The translations under genes and the position numbers were made by a program. Below the pieces are notes generated by a model. It did no database searches. It had not been told where the DNA came from and saw nothing but the letters and a program-made list of their open reading frames with translations. Shown one piece after another: positions 31,595-44,125 of a stretch of 64,000 nt of DNA. The stretch is from Pleurostoma richardsiae (taxonomy: Eukaryota; Ascomycota; Sordariomycetes; Calosphaeriales; Pleurostomataceae): positions 98,810 to 162,809 of the forward strand of contig JANBVO010000061.1 of assembly GCA_030052745.1 (NCBI GenBank). Reading direction: 5' to 3'. Each line of letters starts with the position of its first letter. Position 1 is the first letter of the stretch.

Positions 31595-33959
31595 TTGTGG
31601 AGACACCATGGACGGCACCCAGCTTTTCCTGAATGTGCTTTGGCGAACTGGCATTCCTATTGCCATGGGGTGGACGGCAGTGCAGGACGGCGGTCATCGA
31701 ACAGTGCTGACGCAGGCCGGCGGCACGCCATGAAAGTAGACGCAGTGGCTGATTCTCAAAGAATAGACCAACCTTCAAGCAAGCAACAAGTTTTCACCGC
31801 AACTCCCCGTGCGCATGCGAGTCCCCAAGCTTGGAATCAAACATGTGATGTAGTCTTCATGACACCTCTGGGGATGCGTATCCTTGCTGCTACGCCACTA
31901 GAGTCACAGAATGTGAGGCTGCTTTGTCCACCGGAGGTTCATGTGCGACATGCAGTCACCGTCAATCAGTGACGGCATCGGCAATGCCAAGGGAGCAGCA
32001 GCTTGATCACGCCTACGCCCTCACTGACTCCAGCTCAGCAACAGCCACTCATCAGCAGTATTGAGAGGCTTCACCGTCTCTTGACGGGGCTGCAGGAATG
32101 GGTACCGCAGGTGGTACTTTTCCAGGTCAACAAACGCAGCGACCCGGGCCGCGGGAGTCGGCCCCATCTCCCCTTGTCCCCCCTCTCATTGTCACGCCCA
32201 GACCTACGTAGCGACGAGCGACCAAGCAGTAAAGACCATTGTCTTCACGTCCCGACTACGGTCGAACCATCCGCTTCCGCGAGGCTTCTAGATACCTCCA
32301 GACACCTGCGGATGACACGCAGCCAGAAGTAGCCTCCCGTGAAGCTGTCTGCCCTTTGCCTTTGCCCTGGCGAGTTAATGTTACCCGGCGGAGGGTCCTG
32401 GGTGCCGATTCCCTGCCCTTCCCTGGTCGGATTAGTCCAGTCATCGAGGGAGAGAGCGCAAAGCGATTGGCCACCATTAGACGAATGCACCTTTCCGGAA
32501 AGGGGGACCGTCCTGATGAGCCCCTTCTAAGTTCTGTGCCAAGTCAAGTCTTCCCTCTCCCTCACTTCATCGTCCGCGTCTACAACGCTTCGACATGCGT
32601 CTGGAGCTGTCCTTCCAGACGTGGTAGCGCCGGCTCGTGGCAGTGATGACTCCCTGTGCCTGACTGGCATCGGCGGGTTGGTACAATGGGCTGCTCTGCC
32701 ACCAAGTGTCACATTCGACCGCGTTTTTGTGCGTGTGCATTCCCCGATCTTGTTCCATCCGCTCCTCTATCCGGCCTCGCTCGCCGCCTCTGATGCACCT
32801 GCGTCTTCCAAATATGGTGGGGCTGGGGGTGCTCTCCCCTGCAGGGCCGGTGTTGCTTACCGCGGGACCTGTCACTTCTCTGCTCTACATGTGGCAGACA
32901 GCGCGCCTCCAGCAGGCTGTTGAATTCATGCACGTGTTACTTGCGGCTTGCACAGCGAGGCCAGGCGAGGTGTCTGCTCTTCGCTGGACCCCTGCCCCTG
33001 TCTCTCTTCTCTGTGGATGGAGGCAGCTGAGGCACCTGTCTCCTGCATTTCTTCATTGTACGACAGGCGTCATTCATCATATCTCTCTTTTGACTGCTAC
33101 AGAATATAGGATACATATTGTGCGGCGCGCAGGCAACTGTTTCGTTTGCGCTGCCTCGAAACTCGTACGCATAAGGCCCAAACATGGCGGCACACCTGCA
33201 CACAGACGCAGACACACACACACTTATATGCGTCCGTACAAGCAACACGCACACGCCCACATAGGTAGGTAGACGCACACGCATGGTGCTATGTACAAGG
33301 CAGCACACACGCATAAGTACCGTCCCCGTCTGGCAGACCCATGTCGCGGGAGACAAGAGGGAGCCGGTCCAATGCGTTGGCCGAATCACTTCTCATCTGC
33401 ATATCTGGTCTGCCCTTGCAACGAGTGACCCTCTCTGCCTCGCTTATCGGCACACGCCCCATCCACCACATACGCCTCCTCTCCCACCCCTGCTGTCCAG
33501 GCTCTCGGGGATCGAGGGAGGCGTGCTTTGTAGATCACCCCGGAGAAGTTAATCTCCATACTAGCTGGGGCCACTACCACAGGGTTCCCTGCTAAGAACA
33601 GGGTTGGAAACTTATCAAGGGTGTTTTCCTGGTTCCCGGGCCCATCGCTCGTCCTGATCTCCCGCCCTGTCTCCGGCTGAAGGTGTAGGTTACGACTTCG
33701 AGCAACCTATTCTACCTCATCCACTGCCACCAACGCCGAGCTGAGGCTAGACACCAGCACCTGACCAACAACAACACGCTTTCTAGGCTTAAATCTTCCC
33801 GCAAGTGTCTTTTCTATCCTGGCGCAGTTCCTCGCTCCTGCTCCTCCTCCTCCTCCTGCCTCGCCCCGTGACAGCTTCTCCCATCTGCTTCTCTCCAACA
33901 ATACACAGAAACCGGCGGCATTTTCAATTCTCGCTCTAGTTGCACTCATCTGAAACCGG
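31595..33959. other. Long 5' region of the forkhead gene
   Basis: 2.37 kb without a supported gene. It contains an AC-rich tract near 33185-33260 followed by TAGGTAGGTAG and a pyrimidine-rich CTC/CCT stretch near 33830-33865, plus many short upstream ATG frames. This fits a long promoter and leader of a developmental regulator. Confidence 0.5.
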
Positions 33960-36149
33960 ATGACTCAATACGCACTGCTTTCACGCGGAGACATAGCCGC
34001 AAGTCTTCATATCTCCGTTCGGCTGTCAGGGCTTCGCATCGCACTTAAGAATCAAGTGATGGAACAGCAGACGCACGAGCGTTTCGATTTTCAGGACGGT
34101 TTAGCCGTCCAAGCCTCATACTCTCCCACTCCGGACCTCTCCTGCGCGACGCAGGTGCCTTTAGGGATGACCAGATACCCACCAGTAGGGGGTTTTCACG
34201 ACTCCGAAATAGCTCCGCGGAGCCCATATTCCCTGGCCGACCCAACGGGAGGAGCGTTTCCTGCTGTGCCTCAGCAGACGCAGCATCAACCCCAGCTCCA
34301 AATGGAGGACGGCCACGAGCAGGAATACTACCATCAGCAGAGATTGATGCCCACCGCCAGCCCAGAAGGATCACCGGTAGCTGCGTCAACACGCATTCAG
34401 AATGGCCCTGTTCGCGGATCACACGCAGTTGGAGACCTTGTGGACGTTCATACACCTCACTTGTTGCAGCAAACTTCTTCCTGTTCCTCTTCTGACGCGT
34501 GGACTTATTCAAGAGAGGAATTGCTCCTTCAACAGCAGCAACAGCAAGAGCAGTGGAAGGCATCTCCCCGAAATATACGTCTCTGCACTCCCGCCTCGAT
34601 GGACGGCGTAACCAGCATGACCTCTACTGGCTGCGAATTACCGCCTCAGGTGCCGTATGGGTTCTCCCAGGACGACTTCAGCCACTATCCTCCTGTGCCT
34701 TCCCCCCTTGACCAGGCACACATCCAGCATTCCCTCCAGTACCAGCGGGCGCAGCAACTAGACGGGTTACCGGCCACAATAACCAAGAGCGAGTCGCCAG
34801 CCTACAGCAGCAGCCCTGTGGTGTGCTACCCGCTTGTTGATGAGGACATATTCAACAACACGGCGCCACCGTCCTCTGACGGCGACGGACTCTGCTACTC
34901 GCCGCAGCATGCGGGTGGCGGTGTGCCAGGGATCAGCAGTAACAGCGGCACTGCAATGAAGACGGATGAGCCATACGCGCAGCTCATCTACAGGGCGTTC
35001 ATGAGTAGCCCACGGTATGCTATGACCCTGCAAGAAATCTACCAGTGGTTCAGGGAAAACACCGACAAGGCAATCAAGGCGGACAACAAGGGGTGGCAGA
35101 ACAGCATCCGGCACAACCTGAGCATGAACTGGGTAAGTCCTATTTCTTTTCCCGCACAACGGGCACCGGACCCCATATCATCCATATGATGTGGCGATAA
35201 GAACATGGACAGGCTCGCTAACAGGGAGGACTTGTCGGGGTAAAAGGCATTCACCAAACAAGACCGTAAGCCCTCCAATGAAGATGACACACCCGAAAGA
35301 GGCGGCGGAAGTAGCGGCAAGAAGTCAACCGAGTGGGTACTGGAGCCCTGGGCTATCGCCGAGGGCGTGCAGAGCACGACGAGATACCGCAAGGGCAACG
35401 CTAGCCGCAGGCACGGCTCGGGGCACGGCTCGTCAAGACATGGGCACGGTGGTACCAACAGTAGTAACCCGCGAGTGCTATCGGGCAGGAAAGGGGGGGT
35501 CCAGGCGAGCAAATCCAAGAAAGACGCCGCGCACAGGAACGGCGGGGTGCGCAGGTATCAAAACACCTCCGCCCCAGCGAATGCGGGTCTGTTTGGGAGC
35601 TTCCCGGCCAGCGGCGGCAGGGACGTCAAAGACGGACAAAACGGGCAAGCAGCTCGCGGCGTCAGGGGCCAGAGCCACATCATAGATATGAGTCTAAGCA
35701 TGGGCATAGACCCCCACGGCCTAGGTCTAGGTTCGACGGCTTCATCCGATGGCTACAGCGGAGAAATATCCGCAGCCTACTTCAACGGCAGCACGTCGGA
35801 GACAATCAAGAGCGAGCCCTGCATGGACGAGCCCGTCACCCCGGAAAGAATGGGCACCCCAGACGGCCTTCTATTCCTGAGAGGCTCTGCTGGGTGCAGC
35901 GGCAGCGGTAGCGTCAGCGAGAACTACACATTCATGCCGCAAGCGGGACTGGCCGGCAGCAGTAGCAGCAGCGGGCTCGAGGCGTCGCCGTACACGCTCA
36001 GCGACGTGGTGGTGGGCATGTACGGCGAGAGGACAGGGGGCATGGGTGACGGGCCCCCGCTGTTTTGCGAGGCAGATGAGGTGCCTGGAGAGATAGCCCG
36101 GTCCATACCGGCTTACTGTGAGTGGAACGGGGTCAAGTACGAGTTCTGA
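33960..36149 (+). CDS. Forkhead (winged-helix) transcription factor, mcnB-like
   Basis: Exons 33960-35132 and 35247-36149 (114-bp intron splitting the forkhead domain); 691 residues from the first ATG. A second in-frame ATG at 34059 is an equally reasonable start (658 residues). The N-terminal third is rich in Gln, Pro and Ser. The forkhead domain spans about residues 338-430: 'YAQLIYRAFMSSPRYAMTLQ', 'EIYQWFRENTDKA', 'GWQNSIRHNLSMN' (recognition helix) and 'AFTKQDRK'. The wing side continues with 'KKSTEWVLEPWAIAEGVQST'. No FHA domain is present, which separates it from Fkh1/2 and Fhl1 types and favours the mcnB group. The C-terminal half is low-complexity Gly/Ser. Targets are unknown. Confidence 0.9.
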
Positions 36150-39100
36150 AAGCTGGTTTTCCCGAGGGAGGAAAGGTTAACACATGGCCCCCGCTCGCGG
36201 CGCTGGATGGTAATGTCCGCTTGGCCTCTGCCGAGATGAGTGTGTGTGGGCGAAGAATCCATGTGCCATCGGATATGTTTTGGAACAGAATGGAAGACAT
36301 CAAAGTGTGCAGGCAGGCTTCCGATTGGAGAGATAGACTCGTCCGTAGCGGGACATTCTGGATATTGCCAAAATCCGTTGGAAGGAAGCTGTATGGGAGT
36401 GAAAGGAGCAACGGGGGAGTCTATCTAGCTGCATGAGGTGTGTTTGGGGGGTGTTGACAGGGTAGAGGACGCCATGCAGGCGGATGATTCCAGCCAGTCA
36501 AAACGCAAGTCAGTTCAGCCAAAGCAATAGACAGGAAGACGGAGGAGAACAGGTATGAAGAAAGTCTACCCCTGTTAGTGAAGGGAGGGATTGGCCGTCC
36601 ACAGCGCAGCCTAGTCGTGTGTGTGCGACCCAATTGCGAGTGCCGTGCCGCTGTCAAAGAGCTGACAGCAGAAGGCTGCCGATCAACAAGGAGTCGAGGG
36701 TGTGCGGTCGAGGGCTTTGCAAGTGCAGTTTTGGGCAACTGATGAGCGTGCAGAGCAGGGATCAGGGATGGAGATCATTTGACCATGTAAAGCGGAGACT
36801 ACGGTCTCTTGGAGACCCGGTAATGGAGAGGCTGAACGTAAGAAGGAGGAGCAGGTTGGCTCGGGTAGCTCGCCCTTGGACTCGCCGACTCAAGGACATT
36901 TGGGGATCCAAAGTACGGAGTACCGCTGCTTTTTCCCCTCCCGGGACTCTCCCGCCGGCTCTTCTTCCTCTTGCCTGTTGTCATTTTCTTCGTGATGCAA
37001 AGAGTCTAGATGAGTTTCTCAAGATCAGGCGAAATGGATCTTGGTAAGAACGGGATTCAATCCCTTGGGTTTGGGAGTGGTTAGCGGCTAAAACCTCTGT
37101 TTCCCGCAACTCGTCTATCTCAGGTCATAAACGAGCCCAGATTCGCGATCCTCTTGACCGCCCTCCTCTCGCCCCCGGCATAGATACACCCAGATCTACG
37201 TGCGACTGGGATGTTCGCATATCGCCGCCGACCAGGCTCTTGATCCCTCCTTCCCTGCCCGTGAAAGGTGAAAGTGCCTGCTTGATCGATGGGTTTCCCC
37301 ATCGGATGGGAGGTCGGCGACATCCCCCCTTGCTAGAATTAGGCGAGAGTCCTTTACTGGCTCGGTTGAAGAAGCCGGTGGTGCTGCTGCATGATCTACG
37401 GGCAACAAGCTGAATTGGGGCGAGAGGGTGTCTGGGAAATGGCACGTACATATCATTGCCATTTAAGCTTCCCGGGTGAGTTCGTAACAGATGTGGGAGG
37501 GAGGGGTGTCCAACTCCAACAGTGTGCCTCTGCCTTCCCCCGTGGCTTGATACGGTGCAACGCAGAAGAAGCGCGGAAATATTGCGCCCCTTGACTTGAC
37601 CTCTGAGGTGAGTCTTCTTAGCGTACGCTCCACGCCGTTGAAACTTGGGGACCTCACCAATCCGCTGAACAACGTTCTAGACCGTGGCGGTTACCTCAGC
37701 TGACTTCTTTTCTTTTGCCGCTCCTTTTGCGCTGCGAAGGACAAAGCGTGGCTGCGGGGTGTTTCTCTTCTGGCAAGGATGGGCACTGTAGCCCGTTGCT
37801 CGAGGACTCACTAGGTATGGTTAGCATCGCTGTTAGCCTAGTTCCTATTGGTGTGGGCGTCTCTTTGCTCATCTCCCTGGATCATCATTGGCAAGTCTGT
37901 TGGCCTGGAGGCGTCTGGGCCCTTGGCGCGCAGTGCTGGCCAGGGAGTCCTACCCTCCAACCGCGACAACTCACGAGTGGATTGGTTACCGACTGCTCGG
38001 GTACGGCTTGGTTGGCGGTTGAAGCCCCAGCCACAATATCTAGCAAGGGTGCAGACGAAGAAATCGGGGCTCGACTGGTCTTAATACGCCGTTTAAGTGT
38101 CCTGGGAATGCTGGGAGACAGAGTGTGACACCAGGGGCGGAGCAGGTAGAGACAATCACTGGTGTGATACAAGCCAGGGGTCGCCTTTGTTATTGAGCAA
38201 TGCTATGAGTTCAGGAATGCCGGGGCCGCCGGCAGTGCTCGCAAGTGACGATGGCGCTCTCAGATGTGTTGTTGGCCTTGGTTTGGACGAGCAAGGATGC
38301 CGCGTGCAAGGCAGAGCACATACCAAATACCAAGATTAGACACAACCTTTCGTGGAACAAGTATATTCTCATAGCGCGGTCTAATAGAGATAGGGAATAC
38401 GAACTTCGCCAACAGGATGTTAAACACAAGGATTCCGATTTATCAATGGAGTACAAGATCTCCCTGCAGGATCTGGCGTAGGGGCGTCCATCATCTCAAT
38501 CAGGTCCGGCTTCATCGCCCGGGGAATTACATGCTATAGTTGACAACTTTATCGTGGGTTGGCGGCAGCCACGACATTCCTCCATGGCTGACAGAAGGTG
38601 CTCCATCTCCAGCTGTGGTGAAACCGAACTCAGAACGATAGAGATGGCTGTGAATATTGCCTGGCCACAAGCAATAACGAAGTGACTTTGGCTGTCTTGG
38701 CGTCCAAGGCTGCCCTCGTGATTGATCTAGACGCGGCAAGGACTAATCCCTCAAACCCCTGCGCCAATTTTCGGCCAGGGTAGATGATGGTATACATGTC
38801 AGAAAGCACGAATTCGCCTAGGCCGGTGGGCAATTAGCGGTTAGACCATCGCCATTTCAAGTGGCAGCGGCCGTGGCTGTCAAGAAACTGTTTTTCGAGG
38901 TACTCTGATGATGAGTTTACTTTGATCGCGGCGGTCTGACGAAGGTAAGAGGACGTCGGGGGCTAGTAAGTTACCTCTCACACGTACAATCGTGCGCTTT
39001 CCAAGGAAACCAGAGCGGATCGGCATTTTCGAAAGGTGTAATGGTGTAAACTACGTGGCCAGAGAGTTGTGGTATGGGCATGGGGTAAAACCCATCCGCG

Positions 39101-42100
39101 GACCGGAAGAGTAGCCTCTCGGCGACCTTCTGCCGAAAGAAGGACAAGCCACAGACGGGCGTACGAGTAGCGGGCGGCAGACTCGTACTATATTGCATCA
39201 TTGTGGTACGATTCCCACGTGCAGCCACGCCCTTGAACTGTGTCTCAGCCGTTCGAGGCCCTGGGGAGCTGCCGGTTGCCAAAGCCACCGTAGACTGTTC
39301 CGTAATAGGCAAACCATTAAACGGCGGCATGTGGACAGAAACGCCATGTGTGCCACGAAGGGCGAATGACGGCTCCGCCGACTCTGTCAAGTCGGTGCGT
39401 TGGATGACATCCGTCACCCTTTCAGGAGGGTGTGAATGATCAGCTTGACCGCATTCCGAAAGCCTTTGCCTTCAAGAAGGGGGATGCAGGTCTGACCGGT
39501 CGTGTAGGCCAAGGAGGCTTGCAGGCTACGGCATCTCGGCATAACACGGCCCCGTTATGCATCATCTCGTCGCTGAGAGTGGAATAAGGGATGAATCTCT
39601 GACTATAGGAGGGTAGGCGGACGAATGACAGGTGCCGGAGAGCGCATACAGATATCTGCCAACGCGCCCATTAGCTCTGCGTCTGCCACATCTACTCTGT
39701 CAATCGCGAGAAGGGGGGAAGCTCGCGGCCAGCCCGACGACGTCAGTCTTAAAAGTCCGGCCTGCACTGCGCCAGAAGCGGAAGTATAGCCCCCCACGGT
39801 AAGCCCCGGAGGTCAATAGTGTAGACGAATCTCTACGATGCCGATGTTTAAAGTGCAACTGAGAGGCGAGCCGGTTGTAATGACCCGCAACAGAGCGAGA
39901 TGTGACAACTCGCATCGACCAGTCCAAACCGGTATTAGATCCAATGCACCGCGGGCACCCTAGCAGAGGCTGATCAACCGGTCACGGACCCCTCGACCGG
40001 GTACGTGGAATCAGCTAAATCAATGTAGCGCACCTGGTTTCCGAGCTGGTATCGAGATCGATCTGCCTCTCCCCCACCACCGCCAATCGACAGCGGGGAT
40101 GGTGGTGGTAACGCGAGATTCCGTGGAGCTCCGCTTCGGTTGCTTCTCAATACGGCACGATCCGATCACTGACGGCATGAAAGATGACAGTGGTTGATGC
40201 AGCTGCAGAAGCAACAGCAGATAACGGGAACGGTTTCAGCATAGATAAGCGCAGAGGCATGTTGGCAGCAGCTGGTGACTAGACATGGTCGTTTTGTTGG
40301 GAAGGGTCGGCGACCATGGGATGCCGAAGTGCTCTCCGGCCCGAGGAGCTGAATCGTGACGATCCGACTGGTCCGGTAGCGAAATAGGGAGCCACAGACT
40401 GAGTTCGAGACCGGCGACGGCGCCTGGCCAGCTGCCGGAGCTGGCCACCATGGTCTAGCACGTACGTGCGAAACTGGGAGATAGTCTCAGCCATTCCAGG
40501 TTTGAAGAGTAGTCTTGGAGGGTAGCAAGTCTGTCCGCTTCCTCAGTCTGGACAGATCCTGGTCCGCCAAGAACCTGCATTGACACACTGTCCTGTGAGA
40601 GGCTGGAGACGCCAGAGGCTGCTCGATGACAGGTTGACAGCTGGGCGGGAGGGGCCCAAAAAGCGCGGCTTGCGTTCCACTGCGCGGCTAGGGCGAGCCT
40701 CGGGCTACACGCAAAGAGACAGAAACCTCGCTGTCACCTGCAGTAGGAGGATCTGCAGTGCTCCCGTTCCGTACAAGTTTGTAGAATCCGGACAGCCTCT
40801 TCCGCATGCGGTGGTGTAGGCGTTCCCATACATCTTCCGGATTGGTTGTGGACGGATATTATCTGCCGGTTTCCCCTAGCCCATACTGACGGGATGGACG
40901 ACCGCATAGGCGTCTACCAAGATGAAGAAATGGCCCGAGGCAATGAGGCTAGCCCAGTGATCTGAGCAACAAAATACTACCTGTCGTCCGCAGCGTGCAG
41001 CGAGATGAGATGTGATCAGCTACAGTCAATTGGATGATGAGATGCAATCCGGTGGTAAGGTGGTATCCGGCATTATGCCAGGCGAAGGGGGATAATGCCG
41101 GGAAAAGGACAGCACTTCGGACGAGAAGAAGTACTACGTACACACTTAGGTAGAAATAAGATCTTCCCTGCAGCTAGTGTCCTTGAACGGCCGCCCCTTC
41201 CCTGATCTGGTATTGTCCGCGAAGGGAGGTCGAGTTCGAGTCCGCACACTCCTGCGTCCAGCGGCCATGACTGTGGTGCCACGTCCGAGATCGACAGATG
41301 ACGGCGACGGTGAAGGTGTCTGACGAAGATGAACCGTTTGAAGCCGTGAAGATGACGTGCGTTTTGCATTCCGCTTCTGACGGTGCTCGCACCCTCCTTC
41401 GATACCGGCTAGGTCCAGATCCAGGCCAGCTGGAGTGTGAAGGGCTAATGCGCCGCAAGGTACCCGAAACTTGCTCAAGAGAGGAGTTGAGCATGGATCC
41501 CCACATAGCTTAGGCCGGTTGTCATGGCTGGACATAGGGAGTCAACCGGAATTCAGATGGACCAAAGCGTTATGGCTAAGCTTGACTCGAGCCAGCGTCA
41601 TTCTCGTCCTGGAATGATTATCTTAGAGATGCGAGATGGCGGAGAATAACCCTGGGTATCACTGCTTTCAGTACCTAACAGAGTCAGACATGTAAATGGT
41701 GACGCGCAGGCCATGCGACCTCTACAAAACCCGAAAGAAGGGAAAGATCCCATGCTTATCTGGTTGACCAGGATCGAAATGAGATAATACCAAGTATGAG
41801 ACAAGAGAGGCTGTAGAAACGCCAGTGACCTCCATAGTAGGCGCGGGAGGAGCCAGGAAGATGTCTCATGGAAGTTAGACATTTGTGAAGCGAGCGCTGA
41901 AGATGGTAAGCGTGGAACATAGAAGGAAGAGTCTCGATAAACTATTGTCCGCTTCAAACTCCGTTCCTACGAACTACCTGAGCGCGTTCGGGCTTCAGCA
42001 GCCGAAAATACCCGAGTTGATGAAGCAAGACTTTCCCCCACTTCCCCGGACCCACCGGAGGTGCAGAGCCCGGGGGGACTATGGGGCTTCTCCCACGGGG

Positions 42101-44125
42101 CCGGCGCCGTTTCCCTCCTCTCGGATCAAGGTACCGTGTAAAGGTACCGAGTGACTTCCATTTCTAGGCTGTCCGGCATCAAGACAGACTATGCCGGAAT
42201 GTTGGCCTGTTTGAAAGTCGGTGTCCTTCGCTTAGTACGAATGGCCAGCCTATGGCAGGCCTCTTGTCATATTCTTCGAGTGTAGAATATGCGAAGAGGT
42301 TGTAATCTGCTTCACGTGTGGAAAGAAAACGATTGCCTCTCTACCAGGTCGGAAAGCTTGGAGCTAATATGAACGAGATCCACAGGCATTTAGTCGGCCA
42401 AGAGTCATCACTTCTCTCCTCACACGTCATCGTCAGCACCTGCGACGCCTACGTTGGTGGCGGTCATGCCGCGTTCTCCGGGACCAAACCTCCACCACGG
42501 TGATGGCTACGGCAAGACCTCCCTGAAGAGTCGACATGCGGGACATCGAGGGAAGGGGCCTTTCAGCAACAGCGCCGTGCTGCGGTCACAGCAGGTCGAG
42601 GCCTCGCATTCGCCACGGCAACCCCATGCCGTTGGCAGCGGGCGGGAAGGACGAGTCGCGCAATAGCTTTGCCGACGGATAGATATCCGCGGCAGGACCC
42701 AATTCCACAGCGACGTTCCCTCCTTGAAATCCGATGCCGTCTAGGCACTCGATTTCTAGAACGCCCCACGTTCTTGGAGCCCGGCGGCGAAGGATGCCTT
42801 CATCCGACGACTAGGCGGGAGGCGAGTGACGAATATCTCTTGATCCACCTCCAGCTGTCATTCATACGCTGTCACCAACGCCGTTTCGGCCGTAATTAAC
42901 GCGGCTGAGGCCTCGTCATACCTGACAAGAAGGCCTCGACGCGCGCTTCGCCTGCGATTCATCGGCTGTGTCACATCTGGCGCCGCGGAGAGCCGGTTCC
43001 TCCGTCATGAAACGGTGTACCAGGATGTAATTAGAAGAGCGAAAATTCCCCTATTCTCCTTTATCCAGTTCCATCCACACGGTTTTGCCTTCTGTGGTAC
43101 AATAATCTACAAAATATACACTTGCCATCTACCGGCGTTGCATGCTAGACAAGGGGTCTTCGCTGCTGCAACCCCGTCTTCGAGTCGCACCCAGAGCGGC
43201 AACAAACAGGCAGGGCACGGCCTGTACGATGCCCACATGCGCCCTCCGGCCCATCTTCATCGGCATCGTGGCTCTGACACTGCGGTACCGCCCGGGGTGG
43301 TACCATAACTAGCGAATGCGAGCAACACCGTAATCTGAGGCCATGATATCGCTAACACAAGGTCGAAGTCGGTGCTAGAGCCAGCCCGTGACTACCACAA
43401 GATGATCATGTGCCTTTCTATTTCTAGAACGGGACAGTCCACCCTTCGGCCTCGTCTACCAGGTGGAGGAGCAGGACAAGACAGGCAAGCTGCGCCTTAC
43501 GGATGCTTGAATGTCAGTGAGACTCTAGGTCTTCCACGGGAGCGAGAGGAGAGGCGACGGCTGGACCCTTAGTAGTCTCTGCCTGGTCCCTGCTGGTGTA
43601 GACCCCATCAAGGACATCAACTATGCAGTGGAGAACAGGCTGTGTCACGGCTCAAATTGAACATATTGCCCGTTATTGTGCCACACAGACCAGCCCGTAG
43701 TCCATCAGCAAGACTTGCGGTCCCGGAGTGCACTGACGGCGAGTACGCGCTTGAGATTGGTGCATGCTGGAGCCCGGAAATCTGCGCCCATGTTCCTTGG
43801 TTGGTGTTGGCGTCGTAAGCCTGGACCTCACGGACAGAAGGTTCTGCCTAGGCATGGGTGAAACGGCCATGGATGTTATTTAGATGAGCACCTGCCGTGG
43901 TCTTTACCGAGAGCTCCATCTCGTCGCTGAGTTGAAGGGAGGTGCGTTCGCACATGTTTGGTTGGACATACAGCTCAAGAGCAATAATAATGTGTCTACA
44001 GTGGTATATTCATAGGAAAGACAACATATTAAGGGGTTCCCCTGCGGAAATGGCATAGCATGAGGGTATCGGGCAGCCCATTTGCAGCATATCAAACAGA
44101 GGACAAATCGTGTTTGGAAAACCAT
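36150..44125. other. 8 kb gene-poor region between convergent genes
   Basis: Between the 3' ends of the forkhead (+) and XLF (-) genes I find only short frames with odd composition and no recognisable domains on either strand. The longest reasonable candidate is a 148-codon minus-strand frame at 38971-39417, which I do not accept as a gene. Base composition looks normal rather than AT-rich RIP-mutated, and no transposon motif was seen. A coding-like fragment occurs at 43437-43506. Confidence 0.5.

Noticed and set aside
34045-34563. 172-codon minus-strand frame
   Set aside because: Antisense to the Gln/Ser-rich N-terminus of the forkhead factor.
37040-37070. GGGATTCAATCCC element resembling a tRNA T-arm
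   Set aside because: It is a perfect short palindrome but lacks the G53-C61 pair and any other tRNA arm.
38971-39417. 148-codon minus-strand frame in the gene-poor region
   Set aside because: Has an ATG and mixed composition but no recognisable motif, no neighbouring exon and no context. Kept only as a remote possibility.
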